This document shows positions 27,126 through 38,200 of a stretch of 64,000 bases of DNA, piece after piece. Position 1 is the first letter of the stretch; each line of letters begins with the position of its first letter. The stretch comes from Flavobacteriaceae bacterium D16. Its GTDB lineage: Bacteria; Bacteroidota; Bacteroidia; Flavobacteriales; Flavobacteriaceae. Position numbers and translations under genes: made by a program. The stretch lies in assembly GCA_021295155.1 (NCBI GenBank), contig JAJTJC010000036.1, positions 1,145,689-1,209,688 on the forward strand, read 5' to 3'. Under the pieces are notes generated by a model. That model was not told the origin of the DNA. It saw only the letters and a program-made list of their open reading frames with translations, and did no database searches.

Positions 27126-27707
27126 ATGATTGAACATTTAAATGGCCGTATGATTGAAAAAAATCCTACCTACCTGGTCGTGGAATGCGCAGGAGTGGGG
27201 TATTTTGTGAATATTTCCCTCAACACCTTCGCCAAGGTTCCGGACCAGGAAAATATTCGGATTTATACCCATTTACAGGTGAAGGAAGATTCCCACACAC
27301 TCTTTGGGTTTGCAGATAAAACCGAAAGGGAGATATTCCGCTTATTAATCTCCGTTTCAGGAATCGGTTCCAGCACGGCCCGGACTATGTTATCTTCCAT
27401 GAGCCCGGAACAGGTCAGGGATGCAATTGCCTCTGGTGATGTTGCACTTATTCAGTCTATAAAAGGTATTGGGGCCAAGACCGCACAGCGCGTCATACTT
27501 GACCTCAAGGACAAGATTTTAAAAATATACAACCTACAAGAAGTTTCCACAGATTCAAACAATACAAATAGAGAAGAAGCGTTATCAGCTTTAGAGGTTC
27601 TTGGCTTTGCCAGAAAACAGTCTGAGAAGGCTGTAGATCAGGTCTTATCTCAAGATCCTTCTCTAAGCGCAGAGGACATTATAAAACGGGCGCTGAAAAA
27701 TTTGTAA
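27126..27707 (+). CDS. ruvA: Holliday junction DNA-binding subunit RuvA
   Basis: RuvA binds the four-way junction and loads the RuvB motor. The 193-residue protein has the N-terminal OB domain (MIEHLNGRMIEKNPTYLVVE), two helix-hairpin-helix motifs (SVSGIGSSTARTML and SIKGIGAKTAQRVI) and the C-terminal UBA-like RuvB-contact domain (REEALSALEVLGFARKQSEK). It is full length. It lies five bases before the sprA TTG start, an arrangement I recall from other Flavobacteriia. ruvB is separate. Confidence 0.96.
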   Translation: MIEHLNGRMIEKNPTYLVVECAGVGYFVNISLNTFAKVPDQENIRIYTHLQVKEDSHTLFGFADKTEREIFRLLISVSGIGSSTARTMLSSMSPEQVRDAIASGDVALIQSIKGIGAKTAQRVILDLKDKILKIYNLQEVSTDSNNTNREEALSALEVLGFARKQSEKAVDQVLSQDPSLSAEDIIKRALKNL

Positions 27708-27712
27708 CTAGT

Positions 27713-30700
27713 TTGAAAAAAGGGGCATTTTCAACTCTTAAATCTTATTCATTTAAGGTTGCTTTCCTATTTACTTTATTTCTTGTCGGATCCCAATGGG
27801 CTACCGCACAGGAAGAACAGCCTGCAGACTCTGTACAGACAGGAGTCGCCCTGGGTCGTATTCTTCTGAAAAACCCGGAGAGCATTGTCTCAAAATATAC
27901 CTACGACCCTAAATTGGATCGCTATATCTACACAGAAAGTGTAGGAGAATTCAACATTAATTACCCTATAATACTAACCCCAAAGGAATATCTGGAAATG
28001 GTCAGAAAGGAGGGTATGAAATCTTATTTCAAGGATAAGATCGATGCCTACTCCGGCAAAAAAGCAGGTAGTGAGGAGGCCCGAAAAAACCTTTTGCCTA
28101 ATTTCTACGTCAACAATAGTTTCTTTGAATCTGTTTTTGGAGGCAATACCATTGAGGTGATTCCTCAGGGTTCCGTCGCTATGGATCTCGGGGTGATCTG
28201 GCAGAAAAATGATAATCCGGCTTTATCGCCACGGAACAGGACGAATCTGTCATTTGATTTCGACCAGCGTATAAGCCTGAGCATGCTCGGCAAGATAGGA
28301 GAACGTCTCCAGGTAACAGCTAACTACGATACTGAAGCAACTTTCGATTTCCAGAATCTTGTAAAACTTGACTATACACCTACGGAGGATGATATTATCA
28401 GGAAAATTGAAGTAGGAAACGTAAACCTACCCCTGAACAGTTCCTTAATAACCGGTGCCCAAAGCCTTTTTGGGGTAAAAACACAACTCCAGTTCGGAAA
28501 GACTACGGTAACTGCTGTTTTTTCTGAGCAACGCTCACAAAACAATACGGTAGTTGCCCAAGGTGGTGGAACATTGAACGAATTTGAATTAACTGCTTTG
28601 GATTATGATGAGGACCGGCACTTTTTCCTGTCCCAGTTTTTCAGGGACCAGTACGATGCAGCTCTTGAATCCTATCCCTTTATCCGCAGCCAGGTTCAGA
28701 TTACCCGTCTTGAGGTGTGGGTAACCAACAGGAGCCAGCAGACCCTGAATGTCCGGAATGTAGTAGCACTCCAGGATCTTGGGGAACCCACAAAAGATAA
28801 AACACGTATTGGTATTGCCAACGGTGAACCAGCAGGCTTCTTTAATATTCTGGCTTCTAATCCTGATTTGCCCAGGAACGGGGCGAACGATTTTGATCCA
28901 TCCCTTATTGGAGCGGGTGGCGTGTTAACTGACCAAATTAGGGATATAGCCACCGTGGACGATGGGTTTTCCATAGCTACGGGGTATCAGATTAACCAGG
29001 GATTTGACTATGCCATTCTGGAAAATGCCCGGAAATTGGAACAAGGCAGGGACTATTCCTTTAATTCCCAGCTGGGTTATATCTCCCTGAACCAGAGGTT
29101 AAGCAATGATGAGGTCCTCGCAGTTTCTTTTCAGTATACCTTTAATGGCGAAGTCTTTCAGGTTGGAGAATTCGCGAATGGCGGGATAGATGCCACTACG
29201 GTTTCAGGGGGAGTTAACCCGGAAATCAGCAACAACACCCTGGTCTTGAAATTGCTGAAAAGTAATATTACCAACGTCAATGACCCCATCTGGGATCTGA
29301 TGATGAAAAATATTTATTCTACCGGCGCCTTCCAGCTAAGCCAGGAGGATTTTAAATTCAACATACTCTATTCCGATCCAACACCCAGGAATTATATAAC
29401 CCCAGTAGACCCCAATGATGGTTGGCCCAACACACCCGAACCACTTGAAGACCGAATCCTGATTGATGTGTTTAATCTGGATAGGCTCAACATTTACAAT
29501 GATGTCCAGCCCGGTGGAGATGGATTCTTCGACTTTATACCCGGGATAACCGTGAATACCCAGGGAGGGCAAATCATCTTTACCAAGGTGGAACCCTTTG
29601 GAGAATACCTCTTTAATGTGCTTGGAGGGGGAACCTATGATATAGACGACGACCAGGGATATAATCTCAATCAACAGAAGTACGTCTTCCGGAACATGTA
29701 TGCACAAACCAAGGCAGCTTCACTGCAGGATGCGGAAAAGAACAGGTTCAGGCTCAAAGGACGATACAAATCCGAAGGATCTGGTGGGATTCCAATTGGG
29801 GCGTTTAATGTGCCCAGGGGTTCTGTACGAGTAACCGCTGGCGGTCGTCAACTACAAGAGGGAATAGACTATACTGTAAATTATCAGGCAGGGACGGTGC
29901 AAATCCTGGATCCCAGTCTGGAGGCTTCCAATACACCTATCAACATCTCTGTAGAGAACAATGCAGTTTTTGGTCAGCAAACACGGCGTTTTACCGGAGT
30001 AAACGTAGAACACCAATTCAACGACAATTTTGTATTGGGTGCTACGCTGCTCAATTTGAATGAAAGACCACTTACCCAAAAATCGAACTATGGAATAGAG
30101 CCTGTTAACAACACCATTTTTGGACTTAACGGGAACTTTTCTACAGAAATTCCCTTTTTGACACGACTGGCCAATAAGTTACCTAACATTGACACCGATG
30201 TTCCTTCTAATCTTTCCCTCAGGGGTGAAGTGGCCTTTTTAAAGCCTAACTCTCCGAAAAATGCGGACTTCAGGGGGGAAACAACCACTTACCTGGATGA
30301 TTTTGAAGGTGCTCAGGCACTGATTGATATCCGCTCGTCATTGGGTTGGTCGCTTGCTAGTACCCCAGAAGAATTTAAGGTAGATGGCGAAGACGATCTG
30401 GAAACAGGCTTTGAAAGGGCCAAAATGGCCTGGTATACCATTGACCCCATCTTTTATACAAACCAGAGGCCGGCTTCAGTTTCTGACAACGATATTTCTA
30501 CCAATGCCACCCGGCGGGTTTTCATTGATGAGGTCTTCCCTCAGATAGATGTGGCCCAGGGACAAACCACCGTACAAAACACCCTGGATTTGGTTTATTA
30601 TCCCGACCTGCGAGGTCCCTATAATGCCAATGATAATTTTACCACATTGACTGCTGATCAGAAATGGGCAGGTATCATGAGATCACTGAGCAGTACTAAT

Positions 30701-33700
30701 TTTGAGCAGTCCAATGTGGAGTTTGTACAATTCTGGGTTCTGGATCCCTATGTAGATGGAATTACCAACAGTCCCGGAGAATTGGTAATCAATCTGGGGA
30801 ATATATCGGAAGACATCCTAGAAGATGGCAGGAAACAATATGAAAACGGGCTGCCCGGACTAAACAGTAATGATCTGACAACCACTACTGATTGGGGAAA
30901 GGTGCCAGCAACCCAATCACTGGTATATGCTTTTGATGCAAATGAAACCAACAGGGGCTTGCAGGACATAGGATTTGACGGACTAAATGATGCAGACGAA
31001 GCAGCTCAGGGATATACGGGTCCGCCAGAAGATCCTGCACTGGATAACTATCAATACTACCTGAACAGAGAGGGTGGCATTCTGGAACGTTATTTGGATT
31101 TTAACAACCCGGATGGAAACTCCCCGGTTGAGGTAACCAATACCAACAGAGGTTCTACCACCCTGCCCGATGTGGAAGATGTAGACCGGGACCTTACCAT
31201 GAATACCATTAATAGTTATTATGAGTACCGTATCCCGATCAGACCTAATACAACCATTAATGATCGCTATGTAACAGACATCAAGGAAGGGGTTACTCCC
31301 AACTTGCCCAATGGCTCCCAGATAAACAGAAGGTGGATACAGTATAAGATACCACTAAGTGATTTCACAGATGCCGTTGGCGGAATCTCTGATTTCAGAT
31401 CCATAAGTTTTATGAGGATGTACCTTACAGGTTTTTCAGATGATGTGGTTCTCAGGTTTGCTACCCTGGATCTGGTTCGTGGCGATTGGAGGCTCTACAC
31501 AAAATCCCTGCAAAGTGATGGGGATGATTCTTCCGATGACGGAACCCTAGTCGACGTAAATACGGTTAATATTGAGGAAAATAATTCCAGGATCCCAATA
31601 CCTTATGTGCTGCCTCCTGGAGTGGTGAGGGAACAACTGAATAATAATAATACCATCATCAGGCAGAATGAACAATCCCTTTCCTTTGTGGTAGAAAACC
31701 TGGAACCTCAGGATTCAAGGGGGGTATTTAAGAATGTCAATGTCGACGTGCGTCAATACCAACGGATTAAGATGTTCCTGCATGCAGAGAAAATTGTTGA
31801 TTCAGACTACCTGGATTCGGATGTGCCTCTGGTAGGGTTTCTGAGGATAGGTACCGATTTCTCCGAAAATTTCTACCAGCTGGAGGTACCTCTGCAGTTT
31901 ACCTCTTTTGGAGCTACCACCCCCGAGGAGATTTGGCCTGATGTGAATGAGCTGGACATTGCCATTGAAGACCTGAAGAGAGTTAAATCACAGGGGATTG
32001 CTGATCAGACACTCGGAGACTTGCTATTTTATGAAGTGATAGATGGAGAGGTGGTTTCCGTGCCAGAATTTGCACCTAGGACCCAGGGCAGGGTCCGTAT
32101 CGGGATAAGGGGAAATCCTTCTTTAGGAAGTATTCGCAGTGCAATGCTGGGGATTAAAAACATCGACAATATTCCGGCAAGGGGAGAGGTATGGTTTAAT
32201 GAACTACGGCTCGCTGGACTGGATAATAATGGCGGATGGGCTGCAGTTGGGGCAATTGATGCCAATATCGCCGATTTTGCTAATGTTTCGGCCACAGGAA
32301 GCAAAAGTACATCCGGATTCGGTGCGATCGACCAGATGCCCAATGAAAGGCTAAGGGAAGACGCTATAAGTTATGACGTGGTTACTAATGTAGAGGTTGG
32401 TCAGTTGTTTCCCCAAAAGTGGAATTTACAGATCCCATTTAATTATGGCATATCTGAACAACTTATCACCCCTGAATTTGATCCTGTTTACGATGATCTT
32501 AAGCTGGACGATCGTATTGCTGCCGCTGCTACCGAAGCAGAAGCAGAAGAGATACAGGAACAGGCGGAGGACTATACGAAAAGGACGAGTATCAACTTTA
32601 TCGGTGTTCGGAAAAACAGAGGTTCTGAGGCAGAGGCCAATTTCTTTGACATCGAGAACTTCACCTTCAATTACTCCTATAACGAAACCCAACATCGGGA
32701 TTTTGAAGTGCAGCAATTGCGGGATCAGAACGTGAAAGCCGGTTTTGTATACAATCATAATTTCAAACCAGCCCCGGTGGCACCCTTTGCAAAAAATGAT
32801 TCACTTTTCCGGGGGAATTACTGGAAATGGCTCAAAGACTTGAATATTAATCTGCTTCCTTCCAGTTTGTCCGTTAGATCTGATATTAACAGGCAGTTCA
32901 ATCAACAACGTTTCCGCGATGTACTTGAACCGGGGGTAGAACGATTGCAACTGCCCGTGCTTCAACAACGTAATTATTTGTTTAACTGGGAATATGCGCT
33001 GAATTACAGCCTCACTAAGTCTCTTAGGGTAAACCTTACCACTTCGAATAATAATATTGTAAGAAACTATTTTAGCGAGGAAGGAAATCCGGATTCTCCC
33101 ATCGATGAATCCCTGGAAGTCTGGGATGGATTCTTTGATGTGGGTGAACCCAACAGGCATTCCCAGCAAATGCAGATCAATTATGAACTGCCTTTTAATA
33201 AGGTCCCAATCCTCGATTTTATAAATGCTCAGTACACCTACACCAGTAATTTCGACTGGCAGCGCGGGGGAGATGCTATTCGGGAAGTAACCGGTGAAAA
33301 CATCAACACCATACAAAATGCACAGACGCATACATTCACTGCTGCATTGAGTATGCCAAGGTTTTATGATCAGATCGGATTAAAGAAGCGCGATACCAAG
33401 GGCTCAACCCAAGCAGTAAGGCGCGACAAGGCAGGTAACCCACCCAGTGGAAGTCAGCAGCAAAAGTCACGCAAAGCCAGTGGACTTGGAAATGCACTTA
33501 TTGATGTCTTGACCATGGTAAAGCGATTAAATATTAATTATAGCGAAAATAACGGACAGGTACTGCCAGGCTATACCCAGTCGATCGGATTTATTGGTAC
33601 TACACGCCCTACACTGGGGTTTGTGTTTGGAAGCCAGGCAGATGTAAGGTTTGAGGCAGCAAGAAATGGATGGCTTACTACTTTTCCCGAATTTAATCAG

Positions 33701-34819
33701 CAGTTTATTCAGAGAAATAGTAACCAGTTGAACATCACGGCCACGGCCCAACTCACCACAGACCTTACCATTGACTTGACTGCAGACAGGCAGTTTACAA
33801 GTAGCCTGCAAGAAAATTTCAAAGTCGAGGATGGGGAATATATCCAGCAGACTCCTAATACCTTTGGTAACTTTAGTATATCCACTATACTGATAGGAAC
33901 ATTTTTCAGTAAAAGCGATGAGTTGCGATCCGATAATTTTGAAACGTTTAAAGAGAACAGGATAACGATTGCCAACCGATTGCTATCTGACCGATCCGGG
34001 TCCGATGAGGGGGTGGATGCGGATGGCTTCCCTATCCGTTACAGCAAGACGAACCAGGATGTACTGTTACCAGCATTTTTTGCGGCCTATTCCGGGCAGG
34101 ATGTGAATCGGGTAAATCTCGATGCATTTCGACAAATTCCCATTCCCAACTGGAATGTTAAGTATACAGGACTCATGCGCAATAAATGGTTTAAGAAAAA
34201 ATTCAAACGTTTTTCACTGAGTCATGGGTATAGAGCAGCCTATAGCATTAACTCCTTCCAAACTAACCTGGAACGCCAGAATAATCCCATAAATCCGGAA
34301 AATCAGGATTTACTACCAGAAAACATCATTAACAACGTGGTGCTTACAGATCAGTTTAATCCATTAATCCGGGTAGATTTTGAAATGAAGAATTCGTTGA
34401 GTGTTTTAGCCGAAGTGCGGGCAGACCGAGCGTTATCTTTGAGTTTTGACAATAACTTACTTACGGAAATAAACGGCAAGGAATATACCCTGGGCTTGGG
34501 TTACCGTTTCAAGGATGTAAAACTGGTAACCAATTTTGGAGGTGAGAAACAACGTCTGAAAGGAGACCTCAACCTGAAAGCTGATATCAGTTTACGAGAT
34601 AATATTACCATTATCCGCAATCTGGATGTAGATAGCAATCAGATTACTTCTGGACAAAACCTCCTTTCTGTCAAGTTTACAGCAGATTATGCGCTTAGTA
34701 AGAACCTCAATGCACTTTTCTTCTACGACCATTCCTTCTCTCAGTTTGCGGTCTCTACAGCCTTTCCGCAGACCACCATCAACACCGGATTCACCCTGAG
34801 GTATAACTTCGGAAATTAA
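27713..34819 (+). CDS. sprA: SprA, type IX secretion outer-membrane translocon
   Basis: SprA (Sov in Porphyromonas) is the very large single-chain beta-barrel through which the type IX system exports adhesins and enzymes; in gliding species it is needed for movement. The 2368-residue protein has a signal peptide (about 1-33, ending QWATAQ) and a plug/periplasmic N-terminal region with N- and D-rich stretches. Repeated barrel-strand patterns run to the C-terminal strand ending FTLRYNFGN. Length fits the 2300-2500 expected. No frameshift is visible over 7.1 kb. The start is TTG at 27713, because no ATG or GTG precedes the signal peptide and the codon lies five bases after ruvA. That gives a rare start and likely coupling to ruvA. 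Confidence 0.95.
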   Translation: MKKGAFSTLKSYSFKVAFLFTLFLVGSQWATAQEEQPADSVQTGVALGRILLKNPESIVSKYTYDPKLDRYIYTESVGEFNINYPIILTPKEYLEMVRKEGMKSYFKDKIDAYSGKKAGSEEARKNLLPNFYVNNSFFESVFGGNTIEVIPQGSVAMDLGVIWQKNDNPALSPRNRTNLSFDFDQRISLSMLGKIGERLQVTANYDTEATFDFQNLVKLDYTPTEDDIIRKIEVGNVNLPLNSSLITGAQSLFGVKTQLQFGKTTVTAVFSEQRSQNNTVVAQGGGTLNEFELTALDYDEDRHFFLSQFFRDQYDAALESYPFIRSQVQITRLEVWVTNRSQQTLNVRNVVALQDLGEPTKDKTRIGIANGEPAGFFNILASNPDLPRNGANDFDPSLIGAGGVLTDQIRDIATVDDGFSIATGYQINQGFDYAILENARKLEQGRDYSFNSQLGYISLNQRLSNDEVLAVSFQYTFNGEVFQVGEFANGGIDATTVSGGVNPEISNNTLVLKLLKSNITNVNDPIWDLMMKNIYSTGAFQLSQEDFKFNILYSDPTPRNYITPVDPNDGWPNTPEPLEDRILIDVFNLDRLNIYNDVQPGGDGFFDFIPGITVNTQGGQIIFTKVEPFGEYLFNVLGGGTYDIDDDQGYNLNQQKYVFRNMYAQTKAASLQDAEKNRFRLKGRYKSEGSGGIPIGAFNVPRGSVRVTAGGRQLQEGIDYTVNYQAGTVQILDPSLEASNTPINISVENNAVFGQQTRRFTGVNVEHQFNDNFVLGATLLNLNERPLTQKSNYGIEPVNNTIFGLNGNFSTEIPFLTRLANKLPNIDTDVPSNLSLRGEVAFLKPNSPKNADFRGETTTYLDDFEGAQALIDIRSSLGWSLASTPEEFKVDGEDDLETGFERAKMAWYTIDPIFYTNQRPASVSDNDISTNATRRVFIDEVFPQIDVAQGQTTVQNTLDLVYYPDLRGPYNANDNFTTLTADQKWAGIMRSLSSTNFEQSNVEFVQFWVLDPYVDGITNSPGELVINLGNISEDILEDGRKQYENGLPGLNSNDLTTTTDWGKVPATQSLVYAFDANETNRGLQDIGFDGLNDADEAAQGYTGPPEDPALDNYQYYLNREGGILERYLDFNNPDGNSPVEVTNTNRGSTTLPDVEDVDRDLTMNTINSYYEYRIPIRPNTTINDRYVTDIKEGVTPNLPNGSQINRRWIQYKIPLSDFTDAVGGISDFRSISFMRMYLTGFSDDVVLRFATLDLVRGDWRLYTKSLQSDGDDSSDDGTLVDVNTVNIEENNSRIPIPYVLPPGVVREQLNNNNTIIRQNEQSLSFVVENLEPQDSRGVFKNVNVDVRQYQRIKMFLHAEKIVDSDYLDSDVPLVGFLRIGTDFSENFYQLEVPLQFTSFGATTPEEIWPDVNELDIAIEDLKRVKSQGIADQTLGDLLFYEVIDGEVVSVPEFAPRTQGRVRIGIRGNPSLGSIRSAMLGIKNIDNIPARGEVWFNELRLAGLDNNGGWAAVGAIDANIADFANVSATGSKSTSGFGAIDQMPNERLREDAISYDVVTNVEVGQLFPQKWNLQIPFNYGISEQLITPEFDPVYDDLKLDDRIAAAATEAEAEEIQEQAEDYTKRTSINFIGVRKNRGSEAEANFFDIENFTFNYSYNETQHRDFEVQQLRDQNVKAGFVYNHNFKPAPVAPFAKNDSLFRGNYWKWLKDLNINLLPSSLSVRSDINRQFNQQRFRDVLEPGVERLQLPVLQQRNYLFNWEYALNYSLTKSLRVNLTTSNNNIVRNYFSEEGNPDSPIDESLEVWDGFFDVGEPNRHSQQMQINYELPFNKVPILDFINAQYTYTSNFDWQRGGDAIREVTGENINTIQNAQTHTFTAALSMPRFYDQIGLKKRDTKGSTQAVRRDKAGNPPSGSQQQKSRKASGLGNALIDVLTMVKRLNINYSENNGQVLPGYTQSIGFIGTTRPTLGFVFGSQADVRFEAARNGWLTTFPEFNQQFIQRNSNQLNITATAQLTTDLTIDLTADRQFTSSLQENFKVEDGEYIQQTPNTFGNFSISTILIGTFFSKSDELRSDNFETFKENRITIANRLLSDRSGSDEGVDADGFPIRYSKTNQDVLLPAFFAAYSGQDVNRVNLDAFRQIPIPNWNVKYTGLMRNKWFKKKFKRFSLSHGYRAAYSINSFQTNLERQNNPINPENQDLLPENIINNVVLTDQFNPLIRVDFEMKNSLSVLAEVRADRALSLSFDNNLLTEINGKEYTLGLGYRFKDVKLVTNFGGEKQRLKGDLNLKADISLRDNITIIRNLDVDSNQITSGQNLLSVKFTADYALSKNLNALFFYDHSFSQFAVSTAFPQTTINTGFTLRYNFGN

Positions 34820-34891
34820 TACCTCATCACCAGGTCCTTTTTTTCTGATTTTTCTCACGCTTCTTTTTTTGATTACACGGGAAGAAAAAAT

Positions 34892-34899
34892 TACATTTG
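34892..34899 (+). promoter_or_regulatory. Bacteroidota -7 element for gcvH
   Basis: TACATTTG, exact TAnnTTTG, 20 bases before the gcvH ATG. It suggests that gcvH and the following genes are transcribed separately from sprA. Confidence 0.5.
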
Positions 34900-34919
34900 T
34901 TCATACTAAAAAAGCAGAC

Positions 34920-35300
34920 ATGAACATACCATCCGAATTGAAGTATACCAAGGACCACGAATGGGTTAAAATAGAAGGAGATATTGCGACCGTTGGGATC
35001 ACTGATTTTGCCCAGGGGGAACTTGGGGATATTGTCTATGTTGAGGTAGAAACGGTTGACGAAACACTTGATAAAGAGGAAGTTTTTGGCACTGTTGAGG
35101 CCGTCAAGACAGTATCTGATTTGTTTTTGCCCTTAAGTGGTGAAATAGTTGAATTCAATGAGGCCCTGGAAGATGAACCCGAAAAAGTAAATTCGGATCC
35201 CTATGGTGAAGGATGGATGGTCAGGATTAAAATTAGTGAGCCTTCGGAAGCCGATGAATTACTTTCCGATGAGGATTACAAAACCTTGATTGGTGGATAA
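34920..35300 (+). CDS. gcvH: Glycine cleavage system H protein
   Basis: GcvH carries the aminomethyl group on a lipoyl arm between the P, T and L proteins of the glycine cleavage system. The 126-residue protein has the family N-terminus ([10 protein letters not shown]), the block [17 protein letters not shown] and the lipoylation site K63 in [10 protein letters not shown] start at ATG 34920; an in-frame TTG at 34869 would overlap the promoter element. No other gcv gene is in the window. The gene end overlaps the VanZ-like gene. Confidence 0.96.
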   Translation: MNIPSELKYTKDHEWVKIEGDIATVGITDFAQGELGDIVYVEVETVDETLDKEEVFGTVEAVKTVSDLFLPLSGEIVEFNEALEDEPEKVNSDPYGEGWMVRIKISEPSEADELLSDEDYKTLIGG

Positions 35301-35694
35301 TAAGTGGGTTTTTGGCCTGAGTTTTATTGGCTGGATGCTCCTGATTACAATTCTAAGCCTTGTTCGCTTCCCGGATGACCCGAAGATAGGGTTGGAAATT
35401 CCCCACCTTGATAAATTAGTTCACTTTACTTTCTATTTTGTAGCAGCTATCCTGGGCTGTTTCTTCTTGGAAAAGACCTTACATAAAAACTTTACTTTTA
35501 ATAAGATTCTGTTAATCAGCATGTTATTTGCATGGTTTTATGGTATATTAATTGAAGTTTTACAAAGCACGATTACAACGGCCCGAAGTGGCGACCTAAA
35601 GGACGTTTGGGCCAATTGTTTAGGGGCACTCATCGGTGTCTTGCTCTTAAAACTCTGGTTTTCAGGGGAGCGTGCTTATCGATGGAAAGATTAA
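35293..35694 (+). CDS. VanZ-like membrane protein
   Basis: A 133-residue protein of the VanZ-like family with four hydrophobic segments and the typical N-terminal pattern ([16 protein letters not shown], then [12 protein letters not shown]). The C-terminal part has the family arrangement EVLQ...[19 protein letters not shown]. The function of chromosomal VanZ-like proteins is not established. Related to the teicoplanin-resistance protein by fold only. The start overlaps the gcvH stop: GTG at 35293 or TTG at 35290 are the only reasonable codons, and I prefer GTG. Probably co-transcribed with gcvH. Confidence 0.85.
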   Translation: MDNKWVFGLSFIGWMLLITILSLVRFPDDPKIGLEIPHLDKLVHFTFYFVAAILGCFFLEKTLHKNFTFNKILLISMLFAWFYGILIEVLQSTITTARSGDLKDVWANCLGALIGVLLLKLWFSGERAYRWKD

Positions 35695-35756
35695 AATGCT
35701 TTTTATGTTTTTGAAATTAATAGTTATATTAGCGCACATCTAATACGAAGAAGAAA

Positions 35757-36461
35757 ATGGAACCAAAGAAAAATCCAAAAGCTGATCTGAGAAAAAACAG
35801 CGGACTATACTTTGTAGTCGGACTGGTAATTGTAATGGGGCTGGTATATGCAGCCTTTGAATGGAAAACCTATGACGAGGTTAGTGATTATGATATTTCC
35901 CTGAATGTTGAGGATCAACTGGATGAGGAAGTTCCAATGACAGAACAAATTAAAACCCCACCACCTCCACCGCCACCTGCTGCTCCTGAAGTAATTGAAG
36001 TAGTTGAAGATGAAGAGGAAGTTGAGGAAACAGTAATTGAATCAACGGAAACTAGTCAGGAGGAAGAGGTTATCGAAATTGAAGATATTGAAGTAGAGGA
36101 AGTGGAGGAAATTGAAGACGTTCCTTTTGCAGTAATTGAAGACGTTCCTGTATATCCTGGATGTGAGGGCGCCAAAGACAAAAGGGCTTGTTTCAATGAA
36201 ATGATTCAAAAGCATATTCGTAAAAATTTCCGGTATCCTGAAATCGCCCAGGAAATGGGGATTCAGGGAAGAGTAAATGTGATGTTTACCATAATGACTG
36301 ACGGAAGTATTGGGAATATTCGGTACCGTGGTCCGGACAAGAACCTGGAGAAAGAGGCCCTGAGAATTATCGAAAAGCTACCTAAGATGGTGCCGGGAAG
36401 ACAGCGTGGAAGAGCTGTAAGGGTTCCCTTTAGTATTCCTATTACCTTCAGACTGCAATAA
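35757..36461 (+). CDS. TonB-family energy transducer
   Basis: A 234-residue TonB protein: cytoplasmic N-terminus, one membrane helix at about 17-37, a linker starting with a proline run (KTPPPPPPPAAPE) and then a very acidic stretch (about 80-125, mostly E, V, I and D), and a C-terminal TonB domain at about 145-234 (EMIQKHIRKNFRYPEIAQ, then VMFTIMTDGSIGNI). It couples the proton-motive force to outer-membrane receptors, with ExbB/ExbD elsewhere. The linker has a 15-base direct repeat (36111-36125 and 36135-36149, encoding IEDVP). A strong terminator follows. Confidence 0.9.
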   Translation: MEPKKNPKADLRKNSGLYFVVGLVIVMGLVYAAFEWKTYDEVSDYDISLNVEDQLDEEVPMTEQIKTPPPPPPPAAPEVIEVVEDEEEVEETVIESTETSQEEEVIEIEDIEVEEVEEIEDVPFAVIEDVPVYPGCEGAKDKRACFNEMIQKHIRKNFRYPEIAQEMGIQGRVNVMFTIMTDGSIGNIRYRGPDKNLEKEALRIIEKLPKMVPGRQRGRAVRVPFSIPITFRLQ

Positions 36462-36486
36462 AACAACAAAAAATAGTATTCATAAG

Positions 36487-36518
36487 ATCCCCGGAGAACA
36501 CCGGGGATTTTTATTTTC
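36487..36518 (+). terminator. Intrinsic terminator after the TonB gene
   Basis: Perfect 8-bp stem ATCCCCGG (36487-36494) and CCGGGGAT (36501-36508) with a six-base loop, followed by TTTTTATTTT. Confidence 0.9.
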
Positions 36519-36589
36519 TTTACTTTTTATATTCGTCGGACAGTAGTTGCAGAATGCAATATTGAGTTGGATTAGTATACTAAGGGCCT

Positions 36590-36597
36590 TATCTTTG
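36590..36597 (+). promoter_or_regulatory. Promoter of the ctaB-cox operon
   Basis: TATCTTTG (exact TAnnTTTG) with a TTG at 36567-36569, 20 bases upstream, in -33 position. The ctaB ATG is 18 bases downstream. This is the most complete promoter seen in the window. Confidence 0.6.
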
Positions 36598-36615
36598 CAC
36601 ACTTATTAAAACAGC

Positions 36616-37515
36616 ATGAAGACGGCAGTTGAAACGGCAGAGAGCCACTCTTTTTCCTTAATCCTAGCGGATTTTAAGGAGCTTACCAAGGCCAGGCTTG
36701 CCGTTAGTGTTGTTTTTTCCTCAATTGCAGGTTACCTCCTTGGCGCAACACAGATTGAAGTTGTTTCTCTCCTCTTGCTTGCCTTTGGTGGTTACTGTAT
36801 GGTAGGGGCATCTAACGCCTTTAACCAGGTAATTGAAAAGGATCTGGACGCCAAAATGATGCGTACACGAAACAGGCCATTACCTGCAGGTCGCGTATCG
36901 GTTAACTCGGCTATGTTCATGGCAGTTACCCTGACTTTACTCGGAGTAATAACGCTGTACATACTCAATCCTAAAACGGCCATGTTTGGGGCGATCTCCA
37001 TTTTCCTGTATACCGGCGTGTATACACCTCTAAAAACGGTGACACCCCTTGCGGTATTTGTAGGTGCCCTACCCGGTGCTATTCCTTTTATGCTAGGGTG
37101 GGTGGCGGCAACAAACGACTTTGGGATTGAGCCCGGTACTTTATTTATGATTCAGTTTTTTTGGCAATTTCCCCACTTTTGGGCTTTAGGCTGGATGCTG
37201 GATGATGATTACAAAAGGGGTGGCTTTAAAATGCTTCCAACTGGGGCAAAAGATAAAGGAACTGTAGTTCAGATTATCATGTATACCATATGGATGATCA
37301 TTATCTCCATAATTCCCGTATTCGGTATTACGGGGCGCCTGCACCTTTCTGTGCTAGCCGCAGTGATTGTCTTTTTAATGGGAATGGTTATGTTGGCCTT
37401 TGCCTTTAGATTATACGAAAAACGAGATAACAAGACAGCAAGGAAACTAATGCTGGCCAGTGTGAGTTATATAACCCTCATGCAACTTGTATATGTAATT
37501 GATAAACTATTGTAA
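36616..37515 (+). CDS. ctaB: Protoheme IX farnesyltransferase (heme O synthase)
   Basis: CtaB (CyoE) attaches a farnesyl group to protoheme to make heme O, the precursor of heme A for the oxidase. The 299-residue protein has about eight or nine membrane segments and the UbiA-type substrate motif with NQVIEKDLDAKMMRTRNRPL (about 71-90), which contains the Asp residues that bind prenyl diphosphate through magnesium, and a second acidic loop with LDDDYKRGGFKML. The length is normal. It is the first gene of the second oxidase operon, five bases before a subunit III gene. Confidence 0.95.
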   Translation: MKTAVETAESHSFSLILADFKELTKARLAVSVVFSSIAGYLLGATQIEVVSLLLLAFGGYCMVGASNAFNQVIEKDLDAKMMRTRNRPLPAGRVSVNSAMFMAVTLTLLGVITLYILNPKTAMFGAISIFLYTGVYTPLKTVTPLAVFVGALPGAIPFMLGWVAATNDFGIEPGTLFMIQFFWQFPHFWALGWMLDDDYKRGGFKMLPTGAKDKGTVVQIIMYTIWMIIISIIPVFGITGRLHLSVLAAVIVFLMGMVMLAFAFRLYEKRDNKTARKLMLASVSYITLMQLVYVIDKLL

Positions 37516-37520
37516 TACCT

Positions 37521-38102
37521 ATGGATCTTACCCAGGGAACAGAAAGAGATAAATATGTAAGGGCTAAAAAGATGATGCTCTGGTTTGGAATTGTAAGCCT
37601 TATTATGGGTTTTGCAGGTTGGACCAGTGCTTATATTGTGAGTAGCTCCCGTGAGGATTGGATGACCGATTTTACCCTGCCACAAGCATTCCTTTATAGT
37701 ACCATACTATTGGTGTTTAGCAGCCTTACTTATATTTTGGCTAAAAACGCCATAAAAAAGGAAAATCATAAATCATGTACCCAATGGCTGGTAATTACCA
37801 TGCTACTGGGGATCGGGTTTATTTTATTACAATTTCAGGGATTTTCGGAAATGATAGGTCTGGGATACTATTTCACCGGGCCCACAAGTAATATCACCAT
37901 GTCTTATGTATTCCTGATAGCAGCTGTACATATAGCGCATGTGGTAGCAGGCCTGATATCCCTTCTGGTAGTCCTGGTTAATCAGCTGCGGGGCAAATAT
38001 TCGGCAAAGGATCACCTTGGATTAGAACTGGGTGCTACCTTCTGGCATTTTCTGGATCTCCTCTGGATATACTTAATCCTCTTTTTTTATTTCTTTGGAT
38101 AA
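37521..38102 (+). CDS. Cytochrome c oxidase subunit III, short form
   Basis: A 193-residue subunit III homologue with five hydrophobic segments, the size of the shorter quinol-oxidase-type subunit III. Typical features are the SSREDWM loop after the first helices, FLIAAVHIAHVVAGL with paired His, and the final LGATFWHFLDLLWIYLILFFY. Subunit III stabilises proton uptake by subunit I. A second subunit III gene follows, a pair I recall from other Flavobacteriia. It directly follows ctaB. Confidence 0.88.
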   Translation: MDLTQGTERDKYVRAKKMMLWFGIVSLIMGFAGWTSAYIVSSSREDWMTDFTLPQAFLYSTILLVFSSLTYILAKNAIKKENHKSCTQWLVITMLLGIGFILLQFQGFSEMIGLGYYFTGPTSNITMSYVFLIAAVHIAHVVAGLISLLVVLVNQLRGKYSAKDHLGLELGATFWHFLDLLWIYLILFFYFFG

Positions 38103-38162
38103 AGCTTTTAAAATAAATTTCCAATGACGGCAAAATCCACTTTTCTATGATAGAAAAAGGTG

Positions 38163-38170
38163 TAAATTTG
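38163..38170 (+). promoter_or_regulatory. Bacteroidota -7 element inside the ctaB-cox block
   Basis: TAAATTTG, exact TAnnTTTG, 30 bases before the second subunit III ATG. It may add transcripts for the distal half of the operon. Confidence 0.4.
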
Positions 38171-38200
38171 CCAATGTTCTGTTAATGTATATACGATTAT

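Noticed and set aside
32801..33331. 176-codon reverse open frame inside sprA
   Set aside because: Antisense to a well-supported gene, no family resemblance.
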